NCBI GenBank assembly: GCA_002387845.1
Contig: DGLB01000057.1
Coordinates: 9,425 to 73,424, forward strand
Reading direction: 5' to 3'
DNA: 64,000 bases
From: Stenotrophomonas maltophilia
GTDB lineage: Bacteria > Pseudomonadota > Gammaproteobacteria > Xanthomonadales > Xanthomonadaceae
Below are positions 1 to 9,489 of the stretch, one piece after another. Each line of letters begins with the position of its first letter. Position 1 is the first letter of the stretch. The notes under the pieces were generated by a model. The model ran no database searches. It was not told where the DNA came from and was given only the letters and a program-made list of their open reading frames with translations. The translations under genes and the position numbers were made by a program.

Positions 1-569
1 AGGGCCAGCAGCAGATCGGTGGACTGCACACGTTCCCAGACCGGACGCAGTGCCGCTGCGGCGGGCCAGCGGCCATGTGCGCGCAGGCGATGCAGCAGCA
101 GATGGATTCGGTCGCGCTGGCGCGCGCCGCTGCCGGCGGCCACGACCTGTACGCCGTCGCCATTGATCGCGATCAGGCCAAAGCGGTCGCCCTGCTGCAG
201 TGCCAGCTCCACCACGCACGCGGCGGTGGCGGTGATGTGATCCAGGCGCGAGCGGTCCGGATCGGCGCGGTCACGTTGATCGGCCGATGCGGTGGCATCG
301 ATCAGTATCCACACGGTGACCGGGCTTTCGCGCTCGGACTCGCGCACGAAGAAGCGGTCCGAGCGCGCGTACAGCTTCCAGTCGATCTGGCGCAGCTCAT
401 CGCCAGGCTCATACGCCCGGTACTGGGCGAACTCCAGCCCAGCCCCACGGCTGCGGCTGGCATGCTGGCCGATGCCCTGCGCGCCGCTGGCACGACGCGG
501 CAACAGCCGCAGCGCCTTCAGGCGGCTGCGGACGTCGGCCGGAATCGCAATCGGGGCGTGCGTGCTCAC
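1..569 (-). CDS. DUF58 domain-containing protein, partial (C-terminus beyond window)
   Basis: Only the first ~189 residues lie in the window; the reading frame is open to position 1. The start is a GTG at 567-569, seven bases after the stop of the upstream moxR gene, which makes translational coupling likely. The peptide begins VSTHAPIAIPADVRSRLKA and contains the family hallmark stretch around YEPGDELRQIDWKLYAR, followed by a VWA-like strand (VWILIDATAS). DUF58 proteins almost always sit directly downstream of MoxR ATPases, as here; the pair is thought to act in maturation of cell-envelope or VWA-containing complexes, but the biochemical role is unproven. No signal peptide is visible. Confidence 0.85.
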   Translation of the reverse strand, partial: MSTHAPIAIPADVRSRLKALRLLPRRASGAQGIGQHASRSRGAGLEFAQYRAYEPGDELRQIDWKLYARSDRFFVRESERESPVTVWILIDATASADQRDRADPDRSRLDHITATAACVVELALQQGDRFGLIAINGDGVQVVAAGSGARQRDRIHLLLHRLRAHGRWPAAAALRPVWERVQSTDLLLA

Positions 570-576
570 TACGGTC

Positions 577-1563
<987 letters not shown>

Positions 1564-1569
1564 GAGGGC

Positions 1570-2271
1570 TCATCCATTCAACGCATACATCACAATGTTG
1601 ACCGCGAACTTCGTGTTGTCCTCGGCAAGGAACCGCTTGTTGCGCCAGTCGTAATCCCACTCGCAGCCATAGTCCTTGTTGCTGTACAACACGCCCAGCC
1701 GCCCATCGACCTCGATGCCTTTCAGGTAATCGTGCACCAGGTCATCGCCCCAGCCATTGAGCTCGAAGCCGGTGGCTGGCGGTCCATCCGGGAACCGGAA
1801 GAAGCTGCGATACAGCGCATGGGTGTTGGGCAGCTTCTTCAGCGCCGAAGGCCCGAACAGTTTCGCCATCTGCGCCTCGAACGATTTGGCGAACAGCCCG
1901 TCGATATCGTGGTTGCAGTCATCCACGAACACAAAGCCACCATTGCGCACATAGCGCACGAAGTTCTGCCGCTCGGCGGCATTGAACTCCACCAGCTTGT
2001 GCCCGGCCAGGTAGCAGAACGGCGCTTCCAGCATGCGCGGGTCCGACAGCGCGATCACGTGTTCGGTCGGATCCACCCGCAGCGTGGTGTAGTCGATCAG
2101 CGAGGTGATCACATTGGACGGCATCCGTGCGTCCACGTCCCAGTCGCCGGAGTCGTACTTCAGGCGGGTGAACCAGAAGTCGTAACGCCCGGCCTGGGCG
2201 CGGGCGAACGAGGGCAGTGCCGCCAACGCGGCACCGCCCAGCATCAGGCGCAGGAACTGCGCCCGGTTCAT
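1570..2271 (-). CDS. DUF4159 domain-containing exported protein (233 aa)
   Basis: The N-terminus MNRAQFLRLMLGGAALAALP followed by SFARA looks like an exported precursor: it has the FLRL context of a Tat signal, but only one arginine (NR) where twin arginines are expected, so Sec export or an atypical Tat signal are both possible. The mature part resembles DUF4159 (class I glutamine-amidotransferase-like fold, no obvious catalytic Cys triad): blocks such as RYDFWFTRLKYDSGDWDVD, FVFVDDCNHDIDG and LGVLYSNKDYGCEWDYDWRNK. It lies 13 bases after the TldE-like gene and just before moxR. Its function is unknown; DUF4159 proteins commonly cluster with MoxR/DUF58 genes. Confidence 0.82.
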   Translation of the reverse strand: MNRAQFLRLMLGGAALAALPSFARAQAGRYDFWFTRLKYDSGDWDVDARMPSNVITSLIDYTTLRVDPTEHVIALSDPRMLEAPFCYLAGHKLVEFNAAERQNFVRYVRNGGFVFVDDCNHDIDGLFAKSFEAQMAKLFGPSALKKLPNTHALYRSFFRFPDGPPATGFELNGWGDDLVHDYLKGIEVDGRLGVLYSNKDYGCEWDYDWRNKRFLAEDNTKFAVNIVMYALNG

Positions 2272-2284
2272 GCCGGTGCGGTCA

Positions 2285-3619
2285 TCAGACCGCGTCGGAC
2301 AGCGAGGTGAAGGTGAAGTCGCGCAGCTTCATCGGCGGAATCATCATCACGAAGCTGGACTCGTCACCGGCCACGCGGACCGGCTTGCCCAGCTCTTCGA
2401 TGTTGTTGAGCATGATCACCGGCGATTCGTTGAAGCGGAAGTTCTTCACCGGGTACTTGATCTGCCCGTTCTCGATGTAGAAGGTGCCGTCGCGGGTCAG
2501 GCCGGTCAGCAGCACGGTCTGCGGGTCGACCATGCGGATGTACCAGGTGCGGGTGACCAGGATGCCCTTCTGGGTGCCACGCACCAGCTCGGCGGTGCTC
2601 TTGTCGCCGCCGCTCATCAGCAGGTTGCCCGGCGAGGCCTTGGCGGTCTTGCCCTGCTTCTGCGCCCAGAAGCGCGAGTAGTCCAGGTTGGCCACCTTGC
2701 CGTTCTCGATGATGGCCAGGCGTTCGCGCGGCAGGCCTTCGTTGTCCCACGGCAGCACCGGCGCATCCGGGTGCCACGGGTCGGCGAACATGTTCACGCG
2801 CGGGTCGTAGACCTGCTCGCCGAGCTTGTTGCCGCCGCCCTTCTTGGACAGGAAGCTGCGACCTTCATCAGCCGAGCGCGCGCTGAAGAAGTTCATCATG
2901 AAGCTGATCAGGCCCGCGGCCGCCGCCGGCTCCAGGATCACCGTGTACTTGCCCGGCTCCAGCGCCTTGGCTTCCGACGACTCGGTGGCCTTGCGCATGG
3001 CGATGCGGATGTCCTGGTCAGCCTTGAAGTCGGCGGCGTCCTTCAGGTTGCGGCCCACCCAGCCCGAGCCGCGGCCGTCTTCGGTACGTACCGTGCAGGT
3101 GTAGTCGAAGGCGGTGGCACGCTGGTAGGCGAAGTTGCCGTTGCTGTTGGCGGTGGCATAGAAGCCTTGGCTGTCCTCCAGGAAGCCGGCCGCAATCAGC
3201 CCATTGCCACGGCAGGGCGCGATCGAATCGGCGGCAACCTTGGCGCGGAACGCCGGGTCGATGGCCGCGGTGGATTCGCTGAAGGTCGGGCTGGACGTAT
3301 AGGTCTGCTTGCCGATGGCGGGCATGAACTCCGGGTTCTCCGGGGCCAGCCGGGCCAGGTCTTCGGCGCGGCGGACCACGCGTTCCAGCGCGGCGTCGTC
3401 GAACTCATTGATCGAGGCGGTACCCACGCGCTTGCCGAAGGCCACGGTCACGGCCAGTTCGGTGTCATCCACGATGCCGCTGGTGGAGACATTGTTGAGC
3501 GCGAAGCGGATGTTGCCCTTCAGGCTGCCGGTCAGCGCGGCGGTGCACTCGTCGGCCTTGGACAGCTTGATGACCTTGTCGAGGATGGCCTTGGCCTGGG
3601 CTTCGGTGAAGATACTCAT
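2285..3619 (-). CDS. TldE/PmbA-like subunit of a TldD-TldE peptidase (444 aa)
   Basis: Belongs to the TldD/PmbA (U62) family and has the TldE architecture: it lacks the HExxxH zinc motif that the two upstream paralogs carry, with the equivalent region reading VILEPAAAAGLISFMMNFFS. TldE is the non-catalytic partner that forms a heterodimer with TldD, which degrades unfolded peptides and in E. coli also matures microcin B17. No signal peptide is seen (MSIFTEAQAKAILDKVIKLS), in contrast to both TldD paralogs of this operon, which have Tat signals. The gene begins 20 bases after the second tldD-like gene. Confidence 0.88.
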   Translation of the reverse strand: MSIFTEAQAKAILDKVIKLSKADECTAALTGSLKGNIRFALNNVSTSGIVDDTELAVTVAFGKRVGTASINEFDDAALERVVRRAEDLARLAPENPEFMPAIGKQTYTSSPTFSESTAAIDPAFRAKVAADSIAPCRGNGLIAAGFLEDSQGFYATANSNGNFAYQRATAFDYTCTVRTEDGRGSGWVGRNLKDAADFKADQDIRIAMRKATESSEAKALEPGKYTVILEPAAAAGLISFMMNFFSARSADEGRSFLSKKGGGNKLGEQVYDPRVNMFADPWHPDAPVLPWDNEGLPRERLAIIENGKVANLDYSRFWAQKQGKTAKASPGNLLMSGGDKSTAELVRGTQKGILVTRTWYIRMVDPQTVLLTGLTRDGTFYIENGQIKYPVKNFRFNESPVIMLNNIEELGKPVRVAGDESSFVMMIPPMKLRDFTFTSLSDAV

Positions 3620-3639
3620 GTATAGGGGCTCCTGACCGG

Positions 3640-5274
3640 TCAGCCGAGGCTGCGGGCGGTGTTGATGACGTTGATGCCGTTGAAGCGGGCGGTGGACGAA
3701 CCGTGCGAGACCGCCGAGACCTGGCCCGGCTGGCCCTTGCCGTCGAAGAACGAACCGCCCAGGCGGTAGTCGCGCTCATCGGCCACTGCCACGCAGGCGT
3801 TCCAGAACTCCGGCGTGCGGATCTGGTAGGCCACGTCCTCGATCATGCGGGTGATCTGGCCGTTCTTGATCTCGTAGAACAGCTGGCCGCCGAACTGGGC
3901 GTTGTAGCGCTGCTGGTCGATCGAGAACGAGCCGTCGCCGATGATGTAGATGCCGTTCTCGACGTCCTTGATCATGTCGGCCACGCTCAGCGGGGTCTTG
4001 CCCGGGGCCAGCGAGACGTTGGCCATGCGCTGGAACTGCACGCTCGACCACGAGTCGGCGTAGCAGCAGCCGTCCGATTCGGTCTTGCCCAGGATGTGCG
4101 CCTGGTCGCGGATGGTCTGGTAGTCCACCAGCTTGCCGTTGCTGATCAGGTCCCAGCGCTTGGTCTTGACGCCTTCGTCGTCGTAGGCGACCGCGCCGAG
4201 GCTGCCCGGCTGGGTCTTGTCGGCGAAGATGTTGACCAGGTCGCTGCCGTACTGGAAGCGCTGCTCGCGCTTGTCCAGGGGGGCGAAGCTGGTGCCGGCG
4301 TAGTTGGCCTCGTAGCCGAGCACGCGGTCCAGTTCCAGCGGGTGCCCGACCGACTCGTGGATGGTCAGCCAGGTGTGCGACGGGTCCAGCACCAGGTCGT
4401 ACTTGCCCGGCTTCACCGACGGTGCCTTCAGCTTCTCCTGCGCCTGCCTGGCCGCGGCAATGGCGTCTTCCTTCATGTCGTAGGACGAACCGTAGTTCAC
4501 CACGCCATTGGGGGTCAGCACCTTGCCGGCGGCGGCACCCTCCAGGTACTCATAGCCCATGCCCATCGGCGAGGACAGCCCGTCGCGGGTGCGGAACTTG
4601 CCGCTGGCCTTGTCGATGGCGGTCACCGTCATCGGGGCCCAGATGCGGTGCACGTCCTGGTCGATGTAGGAGCCATCGGTGGAGGCGAAGTACTTCTGTT
4701 CGTTGACCAGGAACAGCATCGAATTGACGAAGCTGGCCCCGGCCCCGATCGCGGCGGCATTGACGTCCAGCAGCAGCTCGACCTTGTCCTTGATCGGAAC
4801 TTCCATCGCGTTCTTGCGGATCGGGGTCTTCCAGCTCACCTCCCCCACGCCCGGGGTGGCGGCCAGCTGCACCGGCGCCGTCTGCACACCGGCGTTGGCC
4901 TTGGCGATGGCCACCGCCTGCTGCGCGGCCTTGGCCACGTCGCCCGGCCCGAGCTGGTTGGTGGCGGCGAAGCCCCACGCACCGTTGACGATCACGCGGA
5001 TGCCGACACCGGTGGATTCGGTGTTGACCACGTTCTGCACCTTGTCTTCGCGGGTGATCACAAACTGGCGCAGGTAGCGGCCGATGCGCACGTCGCAGTA
5101 GGTGGCCCCGCCCTGGCGGGCAGCGGCCAGGGCCGCGTCGGCCAGGCGCTTCTTCAGCGCCGGGTCCAGCGTGCTCTGCAGCTGCTCGGCGGCGATCACC
5201 TTGCCGAAGAATGACGGCACGATCAGGCCGCCTGCGGTAAGCCCTGTCAGGGCAAGAAAGTCACGTCTTTGCAA
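3640..5274 (-). CDS. Tat-exported TldD-like zinc metallopeptidase, copy 2 (544 aa)
   Basis: A twin-arginine signal (MQRRDFLALTGLTAGGLIVP) precedes a complete TldD domain. The catalytic zinc motif is HESVGH at residues 306-311, followed by PLELDRVLGYEANYAGTS. E. coli TldD is cytoplasmic, so the Tat signal implies an extracytoplasmic version that would be exported folded. It is roughly three-quarters identical by eye to the adjacent copy at 5298-6926 and so is a tandem duplicate. It lies 23 bases after that copy and 20 bases before the TldE-like gene, which probably encodes the partner subunit of either or both. Confidence 0.9.
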   Translation of the reverse strand: MQRRDFLALTGLTAGGLIVPSFFGKVIAAEQLQSTLDPALKKRLADAALAAARQGGATYCDVRIGRYLRQFVITREDKVQNVVNTESTGVGIRVIVNGAWGFAATNQLGPGDVAKAAQQAVAIAKANAGVQTAPVQLAATPGVGEVSWKTPIRKNAMEVPIKDKVELLLDVNAAAIGAGASFVNSMLFLVNEQKYFASTDGSYIDQDVHRIWAPMTVTAIDKASGKFRTRDGLSSPMGMGYEYLEGAAAGKVLTPNGVVNYGSSYDMKEDAIAAARQAQEKLKAPSVKPGKYDLVLDPSHTWLTIHESVGHPLELDRVLGYEANYAGTSFAPLDKREQRFQYGSDLVNIFADKTQPGSLGAVAYDDEGVKTKRWDLISNGKLVDYQTIRDQAHILGKTESDGCCYADSWSSVQFQRMANVSLAPGKTPLSVADMIKDVENGIYIIGDGSFSIDQQRYNAQFGGQLFYEIKNGQITRMIEDVAYQIRTPEFWNACVAVADERDYRLGGSFFDGKGQPGQVSAVSHGSSTARFNGINVINTARSLG

Positions 5275-5297
5275 GGCAGTTCTCCGTGTGATCGCAC

Positions 5298-6926
5298 TCA
5301 GCCCAGGCTTCGCGCGGTGTTGATGATGTTGATGCCATCAAATCGTGTGGTCGACGAACCGTGCGAGACCGCCGAAACCTGCCCGGGCTGTCCCTTGCCG
5401 TCGAAGAAAGAGCCACCGAAGCGGAAGTCGCGCTCGTCGCAGATCGCACTGCAGGCGTTCCAGAACTCCGGCGTGCGGATCTGGTAAGCGGCGTCCTCGA
5501 CCATGCCGGCGATCTGGCCGTTCTTGATCTGGAAGTACAGCTGCCCGCCGAACTGTGCGTTGAACCGCTGCTGGTCGATCGAGTACGAGCCACGGCCGTG
5601 GATGTAGATGCCGTTCTCCACGTCCTTGATCATGTCGGCCACGCTCAGCGGGGTCTTGCCCGGAGCCAGCGAGACATTGGCCATGCGCTGGAACTGCACG
5701 CTGGACCAGGAATCGGCGTAGCTGCAGCCGTGCGATTCGGTCTCGCCGAGGATATGCACTTCGTCGCGGGTGGCCTGGTAGTTCACCAGGATGCCGTCCT
5801 TGACCAGGTCCCAGCGCTTGGTCTTCACGCCTTCATCGTCATAGCCCACCGCACCCAGGCTGCCCGGCGAGGTCTTGTCGGCGAAGAAGTTGACCCGCTC
5901 GCTGCCCCAGCGGTAGCCGGCGTCGCGCTTGTCCAGGGTGGCGAAGCTGGTGCCGGCGTAGTTGGCCTCGTAGCCCAGCACGCGGTCCAGCTCCAGCGGG
6001 TGGCCGACGTTCTCGTGGATGGTCAGGAACAGGTTCGACGGGTCCAGCACCAGGTCGTACTTGCCCGGCTTCACCGACGGAGCCTTGAGCTTCTCGCGCG
6101 CGTGGCGCGCGGCGGCAATGGCATCTTCCACCGGGTCGTAGGAATCGCGGTAGGCGGTGATGCCGCCGGGCAGGGCGATCTTGCCGCTGGCGTCGCCGTC
6201 CAGGAACTCATAGCCCATGCCCATCGGCGAGGACAGCCCGGCACGGGTGCGGAACTTGCCGCTGGCCTTGTCGATGGCGGTGGCGGTGAACGGCAGCCAG
6301 ATGCGGTGCACGTCCTGGTCGATGAAGGAGCCGTCGCTGGAGGCGAAGTACTTCTGTTCGTTGACCAGAAACAGGGTGGAGTTGATGAAGTTCGCGCCGG
6401 CGTTCAGCGCTGCGGCGTTCAGGCTGAGCAGCAGGTCGACCTTCTCCTGCACCGGCACGGCCATGGCGTTCTTGCGGATCGGGGTCTTCCAGCTGACCTC
6501 GCCCACGCCCTTGACCGGGGCCAGTTGCACCGGCTTGGTCTGCAGGGTGGCATTGGCGCGGGCGATGGCCGCGGCCTGGTTGACCGCCGCCAGTACCGCC
6601 GCCGGGGTCTGTTCGCGGGTGGCCGCAAAGCCCCAGGCCCCGTTGACGATGACCCGGATGCCGATGCCGGACGACTCGCTGTTGGTGACGTTCTGGACCT
6701 GCGCTTCGCGGGTGATCACCGCCTGGTTGAGGTAACGGCCGATGCGCACGTCGCAGTAGCTGGCCCCGGCGCGCTTGGCGGCGGCGAGCGCGGCCTCGGC
6801 CAGTACCTTCTTGCGGCCCAGGTCGTCGGGCTCCAGCAGCTGCTCGGCAGCGATCAGCCGCGCATGCGGCAGCATCAGGCCGGCCAGGCCCATTCCAGAC
6901 AGGGTCAGAAACTCACGACGTTGCAC
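5298..6926 (-). CDS. Tat-exported TldD-like zinc metallopeptidase, copy 1 (542 aa)
   Basis: First gene of the minus-strand operon. The N-terminus MQRREFLTLSGMGLAGLMLP is a twin-arginine signal. The TldD catalytic motif is HENVGH at residues 304-309. Long blocks match the downstream copy almost residue for residue (for example VSWKTPIRKNAM, VNEQKYFAS, QDVHRIW and KAPSVKPGKYDLVLDPS), indicating a gene duplication. The operon promoter must lie in the 141 bp between 6926 and the divergent methyltransferase gene at 7068; no convincing promoter hexamers were recognised there. Confidence 0.9.
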   Translation of the reverse strand: MQRREFLTLSGMGLAGLMLPHARLIAAEQLLEPDDLGRKKVLAEAALAAAKRAGASYCDVRIGRYLNQAVITREAQVQNVTNSESSGIGIRVIVNGAWGFAATREQTPAAVLAAVNQAAAIARANATLQTKPVQLAPVKGVGEVSWKTPIRKNAMAVPVQEKVDLLLSLNAAALNAGANFINSTLFLVNEQKYFASSDGSFIDQDVHRIWLPFTATAIDKASGKFRTRAGLSSPMGMGYEFLDGDASGKIALPGGITAYRDSYDPVEDAIAAARHAREKLKAPSVKPGKYDLVLDPSNLFLTIHENVGHPLELDRVLGYEANYAGTSFATLDKRDAGYRWGSERVNFFADKTSPGSLGAVGYDDEGVKTKRWDLVKDGILVNYQATRDEVHILGETESHGCSYADSWSSVQFQRMANVSLAPGKTPLSVADMIKDVENGIYIHGRGSYSIDQQRFNAQFGGQLYFQIKNGQIAGMVEDAAYQIRTPEFWNACSAICDERDFRFGGSFFDGKGQPGQVSAVSHGSSTTRFDGINIINTARSLG

Positions 6927-7067
6927 AGCAGGCGGTTCCCCAGCAGCGGTTTCGGGCCAAAGCCGTCAACCTTGGACAAGTCCTCGACTTTCGGGGGAGC
7001 GCCGGGAGTGGCACAAGTGACTCCGGTCATGGTTCGATGTGCGCTGTGACGACAATCTGCAACTGAC

Positions 7068-7688
7068 ATGACCCGACAGCGATGGTCCGAGGCCTGCGAG
7101 CGCAACCGCGACCCGATTCTGGTCGAGCTGCGCCGCCATCTGCGCGAGCGCCGGCGGGTGCTGGAAATCGGCAGCGGCACCGGCCAGCATGCCGCGTACT
7201 TTGCCGGGCAGCTGCCCCATCTGCTGTGGCAGGCCACCGATCACCCGGACTATCTGCCCGGCATCGCCGAACGCCTGGCCGAGGCCGCGCTGCCGAACGC
7301 GCCGCCGCCATGGCCGCTGCAGGCGGTGTTGGAGCCTGTACCCGGCCTGGCTCCGTGGCCCTCTGACGCGGGCAGCTTCGATGCGGTGTACAGCGCCAAC
7401 ACCCTGCACATCATGAGCTGGGCACGCGTGCAGGCCCTGTTCGCCGGACTTCCGGCGGTGATGGCCGGGGACGCTGTGCTGTGCGTGTATGGGCCGTTCA
7501 ATTACGGCGGGGAGTACACCAGCGACAGCAACCGGACCTTCGATGCCTGGTTGAAGGACCGTGACCCGGCCTCGGGCATCCGCGATGCCGAGGCCGTGGA
7601 TGCGCTGGCCGCAGCGCAGGGCCTGGTGCTGATCGACGATGTGGCGATGCCGGCGAACAACCGCTTGCGTGTCTGGCGGCGCAGCTGA
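7068..7688 (+). CDS. DUF938 class I SAM-dependent methyltransferase (206 aa)
   Basis: The protein has methyltransferase motif I as RVLEIGSGTGQHAAYFA, an acidic residue at the end of strand 2 (WQATDHPDY), and the post-I and motif IV region VYSANTLHIMSW that is typical of DUF938 proteins. The substrate of the family is unknown. It is transcribed divergently from the tldD operon. Its stop codon TGA directly abuts the reverse-oriented stop of hipA, forming the hexamer TGATCA with no spacer, so no terminator lies between these convergent genes. Confidence 0.88.
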   Translation: MTRQRWSEACERNRDPILVELRRHLRERRRVLEIGSGTGQHAAYFAGQLPHLLWQATDHPDYLPGIAERLAEAALPNAPPPWPLQAVLEPVPGLAPWPSDAGSFDAVYSANTLHIMSWARVQALFAGLPAVMAGDAVLCVYGPFNYGGEYTSDSNRTFDAWLKDRDPASGIRDAEAVDALAAAQGLVLIDDVAMPANNRLRVWRRS

Positions 7689-9014
7689 TCAGGCGTCAGG
7701 CTCCATTGCTGACAGTCGCGCCGCTGCGGCGCGAAGGCCAGCGAAGATCGGCTCTGCGACCTCCTGCGGGAACCCAGGTGGAAGCCCCTGTTCCACTTGG
7801 CGGATGGCCGGTTCAACGCGGGCGAGCAGTTCCTCGATCCAAGGCTCGGCCCCGGCGCTGATGCCGCACTTTCGAGCGGTCTCGTTCCAGTGCCGCCGCC
7901 GGATCCCCAACAGTTTGCGATGGCGATTCCTGCCTCGCAGTGACATGGCCAACTGAGCCTCGTGTGGATCCAGCATGCCGGGACCGCGCCCAAGGATGGG
8001 ATAGACCGAAAGAACATCGTAGACCGGCGTCAGCCGGAACCGGCCGTCCGCTTCAATGTGGACACTGAAGTTCTTGGCGTGGCCATCGGTAGCGGCGAGC
8101 AGCCAGAACAGGATCTGCACCTTGAAGAACGTTGCCCTGTCGGTCGCGTCTTCTGATTGCCTGAGCAGATCCATGATCTCGACAATGCCAGGGCCGCCCT
8201 CGACCTCGTACTTGCTGGCGGAAGGAAGTCCAAATACCTGGCACATGTCTTCCTGTGGAAGTCTCAGCCACCACGTTCCATCGCGTGCGAGCCGACGGTC
8301 GAAGCGCTCCACGATCAATGCGCGCTGCTCTTCGAACGTGCCCATGGAGGTGGATGCAACAGGAATGCCGAACGCACCGATCAGCTGCATGCACAGCCAC
8401 TCGTTCTCAACCGAGAGCTGCATGTCGGCCCGCATGTTTCCGACCAGTCCCAGTGGAAGTTTGAAAATGTGTGTGCTGGGCGTGCTGCCGGTCGGCAGGC
8501 CCCACCCTTCTGGATGCAGCAGCAGGCCGGTCTTTTCCTGGGCACCCGCGATCGAGATGCGGAATTCGTCGCTCTGATCAGCCGCACTGCCCGGCAATGC
8601 AGAGGTGGTAACCCCGCGCAGGATGGCGGCCACATCACTTTCATCGAGTGGACGGTACTCGATGCGGTGCAGCTCGCCCGGTGTCGCTCCCTGTGGCAGA
8701 AGCTGCACTGCACCGACGCAGTCCCGGCCGATGGCCTGCAGCAGGTCGAAGGTGCCCGTGCTGCGTGTCCCGAATCGGTTGCGGATACGAGCGCGGATGC
8801 TCGCGTTGTCGGGCAGAAGGTTATCGAAGTAGTCGAGAACGACCTGACCGCGATGACTTTCTCCGGCGGGTAGCAGCGGTAGTGAAAGCGATAGTGGACG
8901 TGGGGCGGGGGACGCCAGCCACGATGCCGCGTAAGTGAGCCGTGGCGTGGCATTGGCCGCATCATGCCAGGTGGCGATCTCCAGGCCGTTCATCCAGACC
9001 GTGAGTGCGGCCAT
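7689..9014 (-). CDS. hipA: HipA family serine/threonine kinase toxin (441 aa)
   Basis: HipA toxin of a type II toxin-antitoxin system. HipA kinases phosphorylate translation-related targets such as glutamyl-tRNA synthetase and induce dormancy. Family features seen: SIAGAQEKTGLLL (glycine-rich/ATP lobe), IFKLPL, LIVERFDRR, the QEDMCQVFG..KYE segment, and the catalytic loop DGHAKNFSV. ATG at 9014 is chosen because AGGA lies nine bases upstream; an in-frame ATG at 9023 overlaps the last hipB codons but has no room for a ribosome site. Either way hipB and hipA are translationally coupled. The C-terminus meets the convergent methyltransferase gene with zero spacing. Confidence 0.93.
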   Translation of the reverse strand: MAALTVWMNGLEIATWHDAANATPRLTYAASWLASPAPRPLSLSLPLLPAGESHRGQVVLDYFDNLLPDNASIRARIRNRFGTRSTGTFDLLQAIGRDCVGAVQLLPQGATPGELHRIEYRPLDESDVAAILRGVTTSALPGSAADQSDEFRISIAGAQEKTGLLLHPEGWGLPTGSTPSTHIFKLPLGLVGNMRADMQLSVENEWLCMQLIGAFGIPVASTSMGTFEEQRALIVERFDRRLARDGTWWLRLPQEDMCQVFGLPSASKYEVEGGPGIVEIMDLLRQSEDATDRATFFKVQILFWLLAATDGHAKNFSVHIEADGRFRLTPVYDVLSVYPILGRGPGMLDPHEAQLAMSLRGRNRHRKLLGIRRRHWNETARKCGISAGAEPWIEELLARVEPAIRQVEQGLPPGFPQEVAEPIFAGLRAAAARLSAMEPDA

Positions 9015-9016
9015 GC

Positions 9017-9274
9017 TTACCATTCCTGCTCGGGCGGAGCAGCCTTGCGGACTGCGGGGTGCAGGGATACTTCCAGACCCAGCACCGCCCAGACTTTCAT
9101 CAATCGATCAAATGTGGCCGATTCTGGTTCGCGTTCCAGCGCGCTGACAGCCTGGCGTGAGACCCCAAGCCGGGTGGCCAGTTCCGCCTGGCTCAGCCCC
9201 GCGCTTTTGCGGAAGGCACGCATGAGCGCTGAGAGCTGTTGCGGGGTACGTACTACGAAGTTGTCCGCGGTCAT
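9017..9274 (-). CDS. hipB: HipB-like XRE family antitoxin (85 aa)
   Basis: Small Cro/C1-type helix-turn-helix protein: LSALMRAFRKSAGLSQAEL and ATRLGVSRQAVSALEREP form the HTH at about residues 15-52. The start at 9274 (MTADNFVV) is preferred over more upstream ATGs in the same frame, because those lie inside the operator array and the sequence before residue 1 is not antitoxin-like. HipB binds HipA and represses the hipBA promoter. Four palindromic operator-like repeats sit immediately upstream at 9305-9401. Confidence 0.92.
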   Translation of the reverse strand: MTADNFVVRTPQQLSALMRAFRKSAGLSQAELATRLGVSRQAVSALEREPESATFDRLMKVWAVLGLEVSLHPAVRKAAPPEQEW

Positions 9275-9304
9275 GGTGGCGCCCCTGCTGTTTCGGCTAG
9301 AGAC

Positions 9305-9401
9305 GCAATCTATAAGTTGCATTTTGAATAGGCAGCTTATAAGTTGCATCTTGAAAAAGCAATCTATACCTTGCCCTTAAAGAATGCAACATATAGGTTG
9401 C
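9305..9401. promoter_or_regulatory. hipBA operator array: four 16-bp palindromes at exact 27-bp spacing
   Basis: Four copies of a GCAa..TATA..TTGC palindrome start at 9305 (GCAATCTATAAGTTGC), 9332 (GCAGCTTATAAGTTGC), 9359 (GCAATCTATACCTTGC) and 9386 (GCAACATATAGGTTGC). The start-to-start distance is 27 bp each time. On the minus strand each TATA core resembles a -10 box and each preceding TTGC resembles part of a -35, with a spacer of 15-16 bp, so promoter and operator appear superposed. Position directly upstream of hipB makes them the likely HipB binding sites (inference from known HipB autorepression). Confidence 0.8.
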
Positions 9402-9489
9402 TGATGGGCGCATGCCGCAAGGGAATCAGCGCCTCGCAGCCCGTCCAAGCGAACGACGACATCAGGCAGAATGTCGGCGTTTGCCTACA

